A stretch of DNA of 64,000 bases, from positions 1 to 64,000 of the forward strand of contig NZ_JAIZZK010000025.1 of NCBI RefSeq assembly GCF_020443705.1, in the 5' to 3' direction. Position 1 is the first letter of the stretch, and each line of letters begins with the position of its first letter. This DNA is from Clostridium algoriphilum (lineage in GTDB: Bacteria > Bacillota > Clostridia > Clostridiales > Clostridiaceae). Made by a program: the position numbers and the translations under genes. Under the pieces are notes generated by a model that saw only the letters and a list, made by a program, of their open reading frames with translations, did no database searches and had not been told where the DNA came from. Positions 56,444 through 64,000 of the stretch are shown piece after piece.

Positions 56444-57415
56444 CTAGGTGGTGTTCCTCTCTATAAGAGTTATTGGTAGAACATTTTCTATATTTATTGG
56501 TTTCTTTTCCATCTGATTCAGTAAAACTTCTATTGTCAATTTTGCCATAGCATCAATGGGTTGCCTTATTGTAGTCAGCGAAGGTACTATTAAGGATGCG
56601 ATGCTAATGTCATCATATCCAACTATTTTTAAATCCTTTGTTATTTTTTTGCCAAGATTATCAGCAATATTAATGATTGAAGCTGCTATAATATCACTGC
56701 TTGCAAATACCCCATCGATATTAGGATGTTCCTTAAATAATTTATACACTAATTTTTTATAGCCTTCAAATGTATCTAATTTCCCTTGTATAATAACGTT
56801 ATCAATATTTTTTTCATTTGTAACATCTACAAAAGCTTGATAACGTTTATTGGCTGGTGTATTTATCTCTAAAGGGCCGCTTATATGTGCTAATTTTCTA
56901 CAGCCTTTATCAATTAAAAGTTTAGTAGCTAATACCCCTCCATGATAGTTATCAGATGTAATAAATGGAATATTCTCCGAAATATTTCTATCAATTGCAA
57001 CTATGGGCAAGTCCGTATTCATATACTCTGCGGTTTCTAAAGTATGACTTCCCATTATTATACCATCAACTTGATGTCTTCTTAACATTTCTATATAATC
57101 CTTTTCCTTAGCACTATCCTGATAGGAATTACATAGTAAAATCTTATATCCTTCCTTATGGGCATAATATTCAATATAATTAGTTAATTCAGCAAAAAAA
57201 GGATTAGCTACATTGGGAATTATAAGTCCTATTATATTAGATTTCTTTCTAAACAAAGCTCGTGCTATTTCATTAGGCTTATAATTTAATTCCTCAATGG
57301 CATCATTTACCTTTTTTCTTGTAATATCACTTATATACCCTCTATTATTTAATACTCTTGATACAGTTGTTACAGTAATTCCCGCTACTCTAGCTACATC
57401 CTTAATCGTTGCCAT
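56444..57415 (-). CDS. LacI-family transcriptional regulator of the sucrose genes
   Basis: A 323-residue repressor. N-terminal helix-turn-helix TIKDVARVAGITVTTVSRVL and hinge KPNEIARALFRKKS, then a periplasmic-binding-protein-like sensor domain (IGLIIPNVANPFFAELTNYIE, VDGIIMGSHTLE, TTIRQPIDAMAKLT). Last gene of the scrK-gtfA-lacI unit. The operator-like TGTCAACCGGTTAACA at the scrK promoter is a likely target; ScrR-type sucrose control is inferred from context. Confidence 0.92.
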   Translation of the reverse strand: MATIKDVARVAGITVTTVSRVLNNRGYISDITRKKVNDAIEELNYKPNEIARALFRKKSNIIGLIIPNVANPFFAELTNYIEYYAHKEGYKILLCNSYQDSAKEKDYIEMLRRHQVDGIIMGSHTLETAEYMNTDLPIVAIDRNISENIPFITSDNYHGGVLATKLLIDKGCRKLAHISGPLEINTPANKRYQAFVDVTNEKNIDNVIIQGKLDTFEGYKKLVYKLFKEHPNIDGVFASSDIIAASIINIADNLGKKITKDLKIVGYDDISIASLIVPSLTTIRQPIDAMAKLTIEVLLNQMEKKPINIENVLPITLIERNTT

Positions 57416-57466
57416 ACAAAAACACCCTTTATAATATGAATTCTTCTTTAATTTATATTTCTAATG

Positions 57467-58936
57467 TTAAATCTTATATATTAATAAATTGTTGAAATCG
57501 TCAATATATTCAATTACTGACTTATTATTTTTTAAATCTATTTTCAATGTACAAATTTTATCATCCTTTTGCCACGAAAGATTAATCTCATGTTCAGATG
57601 AAGCCAAAACCTTGAATTTACCGTTAAAAGCGGGATATTCATTTCTAAATCGGATAAGTTGTAGCAATCTTTGTACGACTTTTTTTTGCAGTGCCTCATC
57701 AATCTCCGTAGGGCTAAAATTATATCGGTTGATTTCACGACCTTCACCTGTAGCTGCTACTTTCTTATCATCATTTTCCCCAGCTAGCAAACCTACGTAA
57801 TAAACTTGTGGGATTCCTGGGGCGAAAAATTGAATGGCTCTTGCAGCTAAGTATGCATCATCATTGCAATTAAGTACTGAATAGTAAGAACATCTTATTT
57901 GGTGAACATCAAAACCGTCTTTGTCCTTATGCTCAGAAGAATAAATTAGGCTGAGGTTAGAACCTCTTTCAACACATATATCTACAATCTTCTTTGCATC
58001 ATCAGTTGTTACAATATCATCTAGATCTGGCTTAACAGGAATACCATCGTGACAGTCTAGCATAGTAAATTGTTTATGAGGACGAACCTCAAGATACTTG
58101 CATAGATTTACGCTTGACCTATTTATTAGAGTATCAAGAATCATATATGGCAATATAAAATCGTATATCCAATTACCATGCTTTGCTAATTTGAACTGTG
58201 TTAGATATTGTGCATGAACTTCTGGAAGTAGTTCAATCCCTAAAGAATTTGCCAAACCTGTTATCCAATCTATAAACTCATATATTTCAGGCTCTACAAA
58301 AAAACAGCTTGTTCCTAATTTTTTAATTATATATCCAACTGCATCCAATCGAACTATCTTTATATTTTGTTTGCTAAAATTTACAAGGAAATCTGTTAAA
58401 AGTTTCCGAGTTTTTTCTGAATTAATATCAATATCAATCTGCTCAGATGGATTTTCTTTACCAAAAGTTGTCCATACTTCTTCAGTTCTACCTGTCTTTG
58501 CAATTGTAAAGGTAGAAAAAGGCTCCTTTCTACGCAGGAACATCTTTGAAACATCTTTTTCAACAGGATTACCATCATTCCAAACCTTATCTAATGTAAT
58601 AAAAAGATCCGCATACTCTGATTTACGTCCATTTTCCAAAAAATCTTGAAAAAATGTAGACTGCTTAGAAATATGATTTACCATTAGATCCAGAAGGATG
58701 TCAAAATTTTCACCAATACTCCTAATATCTTCCCAAGAACCAAATGTTGGTTCGATTTCTAAATAAGTTAAAGGGGCAAACCCTCTATCACCAGAAGAAG
58801 GAAAAGGTGGGAGAATATGAATTCCGCCTTTAAATATATCAGAAAAATGTTTTAGAAGTACATTATTTAGAGTTTTTAAATCTCCTCCAAGAGAATCAGG
58901 ATAAGTGATGAGCTGTACTTGATTTTTCAGTGTCAT
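57467..58936 (-). CDS. gtfA: sucrose phosphorylase (GH13)
   Basis: About 489 residues. A GH13 enzyme splitting sucrose with phosphate into glucose-1-phosphate and fructose. LITYPDSLGGDLKTLN and GIHILPPFPSSGDRGFAPLTY are typical of this subfamily. The nucleophile Asp is in IVRLDAVGY, acid/base Glu in LLPEVHAQY, and the third Asp in TMLDCHDGIPV. It has no signal peptide, so it is cytosolic and needs sucrose import. ATG 58936 with AGGAGTG upstream is preferred over GTG 58948, which lies inside that site. It lies 20 bases after scrK. Confidence 0.93.
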   Translation of the reverse strand: MTLKNQVQLITYPDSLGGDLKTLNNVLLKHFSDIFKGGIHILPPFPSSGDRGFAPLTYLEIEPTFGSWEDIRSIGENFDILLDLMVNHISKQSTFFQDFLENGRKSEYADLFITLDKVWNDGNPVEKDVSKMFLRRKEPFSTFTIAKTGRTEEVWTTFGKENPSEQIDIDINSEKTRKLLTDFLVNFSKQNIKIVRLDAVGYIIKKLGTSCFFVEPEIYEFIDWITGLANSLGIELLPEVHAQYLTQFKLAKHGNWIYDFILPYMILDTLINRSSVNLCKYLEVRPHKQFTMLDCHDGIPVKPDLDDIVTTDDAKKIVDICVERGSNLSLIYSSEHKDKDGFDVHQIRCSYYSVLNCNDDAYLAARAIQFFAPGIPQVYYVGLLAGENDDKKVAATGEGREINRYNFSPTEIDEALQKKVVQRLLQLIRFRNEYPAFNGKFKVLASSEHEINLSWQKDDKICTLKIDLKNNKSVIEYIDDFNNLLIYKI

Positions 58937-58956
58937 ATTATAAATCACTCCTATTC

Positions 58957-59913
58957 CTATATATTATAAATATTTATTATTTCTTCAATAGACGGAAGCT
59001 TTACTACTGCGCCTACATACTTAAGCTTATAAGCACTTACTGCAAAACCAAGCTGTAAAGCCACTTTTATGGTATATCCTTTAATTAATGCAGTATAAAA
59101 CCCTGACCAGAAAGCATCTCCGGCACCTGTTGTATCCACTACTTCTGAAGCTAAAGTATCAAAAGTAATTTTGCATGCTCCATTAGAAATTATAGCACCA
59201 TCACTGCCAAGCGTCATTATTACTAGCTTTGCACCTAATTTTATAAATTTATCAATTTGATTTTCAGGAGTATCCTCACCGAATATTCTATTAGCATCAT
59301 CCTCTGAAGGCTTTACTATATCAACCTTGCCGATTAACTGTTTTATGTATTCTATTCCGTCATGTTCTTTTTCCCATATCATTTCATGATAATTAGGGTC
59401 AAATCCTATTAGTACATTATTTTTTCTTGCTTCTATAATTACTTTTTCAATAGTACTTCTTGAAGTTTTTTGAGAAATTGGCCAACAAGAAAAATGTATG
59501 ATTTTACAGTTTTTCAAGGCTACTTTAATCTCTGGAGTATACTCTAAATTATAATCTGCACCTCTATAAAATATAGGTATAGGCGTTGTTTTACTCTTAG
59601 TGACAAGTACCATACTAGTAGAAAAATCAACTCTACTAATATAACTGGTATCTATACAATTATCCTCTAGATGTTGCTTTAAAAAATCTCCCAATCCATC
59701 TTTTCCTATTGAAGCGGCTATAGTAGAATTTGCTCCTAACCTTTTTATATTCATAGCGATATTTGCAGGGGAACCACCAAAATATTTAACATAACTATTG
59801 CACTGAAAATCATCACTATAATCCGTGGATATCATGTCTATGAGCAATTCACCTATTGTAAAGATATCAATATTTTTATTTTCAAACTCAAAAGTGTCAT
59901 GAAAATTTATCAT
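58957..59913 (-). CDS. scrK: fructokinase, PfkB family
   Basis: A 318-residue ribokinase-type sugar kinase. FTIGELLIDMI and KYFGGSPANIAMNIKRLG at the N-terminus, VDIVKPSEDDANRIFG in the middle, and the ATP/anion-hole motif DTTGAGDAFWSGF with catalytic Asp near residue 265. It would phosphorylate the fructose released by sucrose phosphorylase; the operon supports that substrate. AAGGAGG precedes ATG 59913. First gene after the operator/promoter. Confidence 0.9.
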   Translation of the reverse strand: MINFHDTFEFENKNIDIFTIGELLIDMISTDYSDDFQCNSYVKYFGGSPANIAMNIKRLGANSTIAASIGKDGLGDFLKQHLEDNCIDTSYISRVDFSTSMVLVTKSKTTPIPIFYRGADYNLEYTPEIKVALKNCKIIHFSCWPISQKTSRSTIEKVIIEARKNNVLIGFDPNYHEMIWEKEHDGIEYIKQLIGKVDIVKPSEDDANRIFGEDTPENQIDKFIKLGAKLVIMTLGSDGAIISNGACKITFDTLASEVVDTTGAGDAFWSGFYTALIKGYTIKVALQLGFAVSAYKLKYVGAVVKLPSIEEIINIYNI

Positions 59914-59958
59914 TTTTCGCCTCCTTCAGTTAATATTAAGTGCCTCTTTAATAACCTA

Positions 59959-59997
59959 ATTATAATTATTTTTTTAATATATGTCAACCGGTTAACA
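59959..59997 (-). promoter_or_regulatory. consensus promoter with overlapping LacI-type operator for scrK-gtfA-lacI
   Basis: On the minus strand, TTGACA (59987-59982), 17 bases, TATAAT (59964-59959): full consensus. TGTCAACCGGTTAACA (59982-59997) is a near-perfect LacI-family palindrome with AACCGGTT centre covering the -35 element, so a bound repressor would exclude polymerase. Confidence 0.85.
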
Positions 59998-60049
59998 CAA
60001 AGAATCTTAAGATAATATTCCTTGATATTATCTTAAGATTCTTTGTGTT
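59994..60049. repeat. 25-bp perfect inverted repeat beside the scrK operator
   Basis: Arms 59994-60018 and 60025-60049 are perfectly complementary (left arm opens AACACAAAGAATCTTAAG) around TCCTTG. The outer end overlaps the operator by four bases. The length is unusual for a terminator; no long T-run follows on either strand. It may insulate the sucrose promoter from readthrough or be a cruciform-forming site. Confidence 0.85.
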
Positions 60050-60180
60050 GTTGATGTTAATTACCTATTTTATTTTGAAAAAAGAAGTAAGTATATAAAA
60101 ATAACAACATTTTAACTATAAGCTTCAATTTTGGTATACAATTAAAGATATACTACGGAAAAATTGAGAGGAGAGATAAT

Positions 60181-60903
60181 ATGAAGTTTGTTGCTGATTT
60201 ACACACCCATACTATTGTTAGTGGACATGCATATAGTACTTTAATGGAAAATGCAAAATATGCTAGTGATATAGGTCTTAAAATATTAGGAGTTACAGAT
60301 CATGGCCCTAATATGCCCGGTTCTCCTGATCTTTGGTATTTCGGAAATTATAAAGTACTACCAAAAGAATTGTTCGGTGTTAGAATGCTTTACGGATGTG
60401 AAGCTAATATAATTGATTATGACGGTAATCTTGATATACCTGTTGACATGCAAAAAAATCTTGACAACATGATAGTAAGCATGCATGAACCTATAATGGA
60501 AGGTGGAAATAGTGCTGACATAAATACAGCTGCTATTCTAAAAGTTATGGATAATCCTAATGTAACTATTTTAGGACATATAGGAAATCCAAGATTTCCT
60601 ATATGTGAGGAAGTAATAGTAGAAAAAGCAAAAGAAAAAAACATCTTAATAGAAATAAATAATAGTTCTTTTGTAACTTCAAGAAAAGGTAGTGAGAAAG
60701 ATTGCACTAAAATAGCGAAACTTTGTAAAGAGTTGGGAGTACAAATCATTGTAAATAGTGATGCTCATTTTTGCTATTCTATAGGTAATTTTGATGTTGC
60801 TAAAAAAATGCTTAAAGAAATAAATATGCCTAAAGAATTAATTATAAATACAAATGAACAAAGGCTAATATCATTTCTTAGAGAAAAAGGTAAAAATATA
60901 TAA
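60181..60903 (+). CDS. PHP-domain phosphatase, YcdX type
   Basis: A 240-residue metal-dependent phosphoesterase. The four PHP motifs are [34 protein letters not shown] and HIGNPRFP, with NSDAH near the end; the order and spacing fit YcdX better than HisK or PolX. It binds a tri-metal cluster and hydrolyses phosphate monoesters; the natural substrate is unknown. GAGGAGAG precedes ATG 60181. It is alone on the plus strand between two minus-strand sugar units. Confidence 0.88.
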   Translation: MKFVADLHTHTIVSGHAYSTLMENAKYASDIGLKILGVTDHGPNMPGSPDLWYFGNYKVLPKELFGVRMLYGCEANIIDYDGNLDIPVDMQKNLDNMIVSMHEPIMEGGNSADINTAAILKVMDNPNVTILGHIGNPRFPICEEVIVEKAKEKNILIEINNSSFVTSRKGSEKDCTKIAKLCKELGVQIIVNSDAHFCYSIGNFDVAKKMLKEINMPKELIINTNEQRLISFLREKGKNI

Positions 60904-60913
60904 TACAGTATAT

Positions 60914-60954
60914 AAAAAACAGCAACTTCACTTAATGAAACTGCTGTTTTTTTA
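60914..60954. terminator. bidirectional terminator between the PHP and alpha-galactosidase genes
   Basis: AAAAACAGCA pairs with TGCTGTTTTT around 17 bases, with A-run and T-run on the two sides. It ends both convergent genes. Confidence 0.8.
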
Positions 60955-60990
60955 TACCTATGATTTAAATGTAACATTATTCAAATTTTT

Positions 60991-63198
60991 CTATAATATC
61001 GCATTATAATGTTTTTTTAATCTCCAAACATAACTAGTGAAATCACCCTTAAGTTCTGGCACAACCATGCCCGCATACATTAGCTCATCTCCACCATATA
61101 TCTCATCTGTACCAATTACTCTATAATTCATCTCTGGGTCTAAGCCTTTAAACTTTAAAACTTTCAATTTCATATTACATTCTGCTAATTTTTTAAAGTA
61201 ACTTACAACCACATCTTCCTTATTTTCTGAAATAAACATCCAAGCAGCATCATTATTTTCAAAAGGACTTATCAATCTGTAAAAATCACCAAATTGAACT
61301 GTATGTCTAATTTCTTTATAATCATTAATTTGTATTTTCACAGTATCTTTTTCTTCATCTGTCATCTTAATAACATCTAATTCATATCCAAAGTTTCCAC
61401 CCATTGCAATATTTCCTCTTGTTGTTAGCGGCGTAATCCTATGTAACTGATGATTAGGAACAGCTGACACATGAGCCCCCATTGTTATACTTGGATAAAC
61501 CAAACTAGTACCATATTGAATTTTTAGTCGTTCTATTGCATCAGTATCATCACTTGTCCAAGTTTGAGGCATATAATAAAGCATACCAGGATCAAACCTT
61601 CCACCACCACTAGCACAGCTTTCGAATAGAACCTCTGGAAATTTTGATGTCAATTCTTCCATTACCCTATAGAGACCTAACATATATCTGTGTGCGGTTT
61701 CTCTTTGTCTATTAGCATCTAATGTAGCCGAACCAACTTCTGACATAAACCTATTCATATCCCATTTTACATATGAAATATTATTTGAATAAAGGTTTTC
61801 TGATAACATTTCAATTACAGCATCACATACTTCTGTTCTAGAAAAATCTAAAACCAATTGATTTCTTCCAAGTGATCTATCTCTTCCTTTAACATGTATG
61901 CACCAATCTGGATGTGCTCTATATAAATCACTATTCTCTGAAATCATTTCTGGTTCAAACCATAATCCAAACTTAAGACCAATTTCATTTATATCATTTG
62001 AAAGTTTTTTCAATCCATTTGGTAGCTTTTCTTTATTTACATACCAATCCCCAAGTGAGGTAGTATCATCATTCCTCTTACCAAACCAACCGTCATCTAA
62101 AACAAATAACTCTACCCCGAGTTTTTTAGCTTCTCTAGCAATATTCTTTATACTCTCTTCAGTAAAATCAAAATAAGTTGCTTCCCAATTGTTTATAAGA
62201 ATTGGTCTTACTTTATCTCTATGATTTCCTCTACAAAGACGTTTTCTATATAAATTGTGAAAAGTCCGTGACATTTTTCCAAGCCCACTATCGGAATATA
62301 CCATTACCACCTCAGGTGTTTGAAAATCTTCACCTGGTTTTAAAAGCCAACTAAAATCAAATGGGTTAATCCCAATCTGGACTCTAGCAGTACCATATTG
62401 ACATACCTCTACATTAGCTAAAAAATTACCACTATACACCAGATTAATCCCGTAAACTTCTCCCTTATCTTCATCTGCATCTTTTCTCATTAAAGCTATA
62501 AATGGGTTTTGCTGTGGGCTACTTGCACCTCTTCTACTTTCAATAGATTGATTTCCACTAACTAAAGCTCTTTTAATAATATTTCTTTCTCTTGACCAAG
62601 CACCTGATAATTGCAGTAAATCAAAATCATCATCACTAAAATCTACACTTGCACTTAATGCCCTTAATACCTTTAAATCTTTGGAGCCTGAATTAATAAA
62701 ATTACAAGATCTTGTAATCACATCGTAGTCTTTATATACTGTATAGCTTAATACTACTAATAAATCACTTAATTCATCTTTTAAAGTTATTTCTAATGTC
62801 TCCGCTTCTTCTTCAATTTCTACATATGTGCTTGGTAATCCTTTTAACTTTTTCTTTCCAGAGAAAATCTTATGACTTAAATATTGCAAATCTGAAACTG
62901 TAGAACCATCTTCAAGTTGAATTTGATAGGCTGGTGAACGCAAGTCTGTATTCCCAAATGATGGATATTCCTGTGGTAAAATATCTAAAGAAAACCCATT
63001 TATTTTATCCTTTGCAAACATAAATCCATTAAACTGATCACCTTTAAAACGTTTCAAATAATCTAATCTAAAATCTCTTATTTTTTTACCCCAATAAATA
63101 TGTTGTAAATATTTTGATTCAATTATTTGAATTATATAACTTGTGTCTTTTGCTTTGAGATGAAAAATTTTGTTTTCTTCATAATAAGATATCGGCAT
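60991..63198 (-). CDS. aga: alpha-galactosidase (GH36)
   Basis: A 735-residue GH36 enzyme removing alpha-1,6-galactose from melibiose or raffinose-type sugars. The N-terminal beta-sandwich is followed by the barrel with FVLDDGWFGKRNDD, nucleophile Asp in SYVKWDMNRFMSE and acid/base Asp in ESCASGGGRFDPGM, then TWTSDDTDAIERLKIQYG. It has no signal peptide, so it is cytosolic and acts after import. AGGAGG precedes ATG 63198. It lies 42 bases after the permease gene, hence probably the same operon, as in msm/raf loci. Confidence 0.95.
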   Translation of the reverse strand: MPISYYEENKIFHLKAKDTSYIIQIIESKYLQHIYWGKKIRDFRLDYLKRFKGDQFNGFMFAKDKINGFSLDILPQEYPSFGNTDLRSPAYQIQLEDGSTVSDLQYLSHKIFSGKKKLKGLPSTYVEIEEEAETLEITLKDELSDLLVVLSYTVYKDYDVITRSCNFINSGSKDLKVLRALSASVDFSDDDFDLLQLSGAWSRERNIIKRALVSGNQSIESRRGASSPQQNPFIALMRKDADEDKGEVYGINLVYSGNFLANVEVCQYGTARVQIGINPFDFSWLLKPGEDFQTPEVVMVYSDSGLGKMSRTFHNLYRKRLCRGNHRDKVRPILINNWEATYFDFTEESIKNIAREAKKLGVELFVLDDGWFGKRNDDTTSLGDWYVNKEKLPNGLKKLSNDINEIGLKFGLWFEPEMISENSDLYRAHPDWCIHVKGRDRSLGRNQLVLDFSRTEVCDAVIEMLSENLYSNNISYVKWDMNRFMSEVGSATLDANRQRETAHRYMLGLYRVMEELTSKFPEVLFESCASGGGRFDPGMLYYMPQTWTSDDTDAIERLKIQYGTSLVYPSITMGAHVSAVPNHQLHRITPLTTRGNIAMGGNFGYELDVIKMTDEEKDTVKIQINDYKEIRHTVQFGDFYRLISPFENNDAAWMFISENKEDVVVSYFKKLAECNMKLKVLKFKGLDPEMNYRVIGTDEIYGGDELMYAGMVVPELKGDFTSYVWRLKKHYNAIL

Positions 63199-63240
63199 TT
63201 TGTCTTCCTCCTAATAGTTTAATCTGAAAATTTATTATCA

Positions 63241-64000
63241 CTAATTCTTTGATCCAGTACTAGCAATACCTTTTATAAATTGTTTTTGGAATATAATAAA
63301 TATTAATAACATTGGCCATATACCAATCATTGACCCTGCCATAATTTGTTCATAATGTGTTGAATACTGTCCTTGAAGTGATGCAAGTCCTGCTGCTAGT
63401 GGCATCTTGTCCGTTGACATGTTTACAATTAAAGGCCACATAAGATCTTTAAATGCAAATAAACTAGTGAAAATTCCAAGAGCTACTAATCCTGATTTAG
63501 CTAAAGGCATCATAATCTTAGTGTAAATTTGCCATTTATTGCATCCATCTAATATAGCAGCTTCTTCCAATTCTATAGGTATACCAATAAAAAATTGCCT
63601 TAACAGAAATGTACCAAAAGCACTTACCACGCCCGGCATAATTAAAGCTTGTATAGAATTAAGCCATCCAAGTTTTAAAACTAAAAGGAATTGTGGAATA
63701 ATAAATATCTGTGATGGTACCATCATTTGAATAAGTACTAGCATGAAAAAAAAGTTTTTACCTGGAAATTTTAATCTGGCAAAAGCATAAGCTGCCATTG
63801 AACTAAATACAACAGCAAAAGCGACTCTAAAAATTATCATTAGTATTGTATTTAAATAGAACTTTCCAAAAGGTAATAACTTAACAACCTCTGTATAATT
63901 ACTCCATTGAAGGATCTTTGGAAATATTACAGTTGGTACTCTTGTAGCCTCTGTAAGTGTCTTTAAGGAAGTTAAAAACATCCATATAAATGGTGTTAAC
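63241..64000 (-). CDS. CUT1 carbohydrate ABC permease (MsmG/MalG type), 5' end beyond the window
   Basis: At least 253 residues; the frame runs through the right edge without a stop. The ATG at 63981 is internal: the codons before it give L-T-P-F-I-W, completing the family motif PFIWMFLTSLK. Five to six helices are visible; the EAA loop is EEAAILDGCNKWQIYTKIMMPL. It is the inner permease of a sugar importer, followed by alpha-galactosidase, so raffinose, melibiose or similar galactosides are likely. The partner permease and binding protein would lie to the right of the window. Confidence 0.9.
   Translation of the reverse strand, partial: LTPFIWMFLTSLKTLTEATRVPTVIFPKILQWSNYTEVVKLLPFGKFYLNTILMIIFRVAFAVVFSSMAAYAFARLKFPGKNFFFMLVLIQMMVPSQIFIIPQFLLVLKLGWLNSIQALIMPGVVSAFGTFLLRQFFIGIPIELEEAAILDGCNKWQIYTKIMMPLAKSGLVALGIFTSLFAFKDLMWPLIVNMSTDKMPLAAGLASLQGQYSTHYEQIMAGSMIGIWPMLLIFIIFQKQFIKGIASTGSKN

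Noticed and set aside
57544-57747. 67-codon minus-strand ORF inside gtfA
   Set aside because: A shadow frame within the well-supported sucrose phosphorylase gene.
60181-60903. Histidinol phosphatase HisK
   Set aside because: Motif spacing ([24 protein letters not shown]) fits YcdX-type PHP proteins; it is 17 kb from the his operon.

Overview
This AT-rich window looks like a chromosome segment of a spore-forming anaerobic Clostridium (Clostridium sensu stricto or close kin). Support comes from the clostridial 16S 5' end, a [FeFe]-hydrogenase maturase (HydE), spore genes (cotJABC, a gerA-type germination operon), strong AGGAGG-type ribosome binding sites, frequent TTG/GTG starts and AT-rich intergenic spacers with many intrinsic terminators. 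No plasmid, phage, CRISPR or transposase is visible. Almost everything is core metabolism and its regulation.

Layout. 1-0.35 kb: 5' end of a 16S rRNA gene on the minus strand, with leader boxA and promoter. 0.5-8.3 kb: glutaredoxin, hydE, a 44-residue small protein, an Isf-like flavoprotein, an ABM-domain protein, a HAD phosphatase that apparently starts at ATT, htpG under a CIRCE operator, and an AAEx-family membrane exchanger. 8.7-15.5 kb: trp operon trpEGDCFBA (+) behind a Trp T-box leader with two successive antiterminator/terminator modules. 15.5-16.1 kb: a CGGC mini-protein and an Nfu-type Fe-S scaffold. 16.4-24.3 kb: shikimate/Phe/Tyr operon (-) in the order aroF-tyrA-aroB-aroA-aroC-pheA-aroE-aroK. 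24.5-25.6 kb: a small membrane-protein gene broken in two homopolymer runs, then type I aroD. With trp, every step from erythrose-4-phosphate plus PEP to Trp, and to the Phe/Tyr keto-acids, lies within 17 kb.

25.7-32.2 kb: glycerol module: glpP divergent from a three-gene anaerobic glycerol-3-phosphate dehydrogenase set (FAD/BFD protein, second FAD oxidoreductase, DUF1667), then glpK and glpF. A cre-like site and terminators in the leaders fit CcpA repression and GlpP antitermination. 32.2-33.7 kb: pyruvate kinase interrupted by an in-frame TAA. 34.0-35.7 kb: cotJABC and a DUF5661 protein. 35.7-43.7 kb: his operon hisZGDCBHAFIE (-) from a near-consensus promoter, ending in a 25-bp tandem hairpin repeat. 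43.9-47.8 kb: polyamine ABC transporter potA, potB and a potC-potD fusion. 47.9-51.7 kb: gerA/gerB/gerC. 51.8-56.4 kb: hypothetical protein, MsmX-type ATPase, CdaR-type regulator, pentapeptide-repeat protein and a DUF457-type membrane hydrolase. 56.4-64.0 kb: sucrose/raffinose-type locus (LacI regulator, sucrose phosphorylase, fructokinase, alpha-galactosidase, CUT1 permease cut by the window end) with a PHP phosphatase inserted on the opposite strand. The distant MsmX ATPase is the likely energiser of that permease.

I see no obviously new multi-gene defence or mobile system. The most informative oddities are the pyk nonsense codon, the tandem T-box modules, the frameshifted small membrane protein, the ATT start of the HAD gene, the hisE-tail repeat, the paired hairpin repeats around msmX, and the very long perfect palindrome abutting the fructokinase operator.
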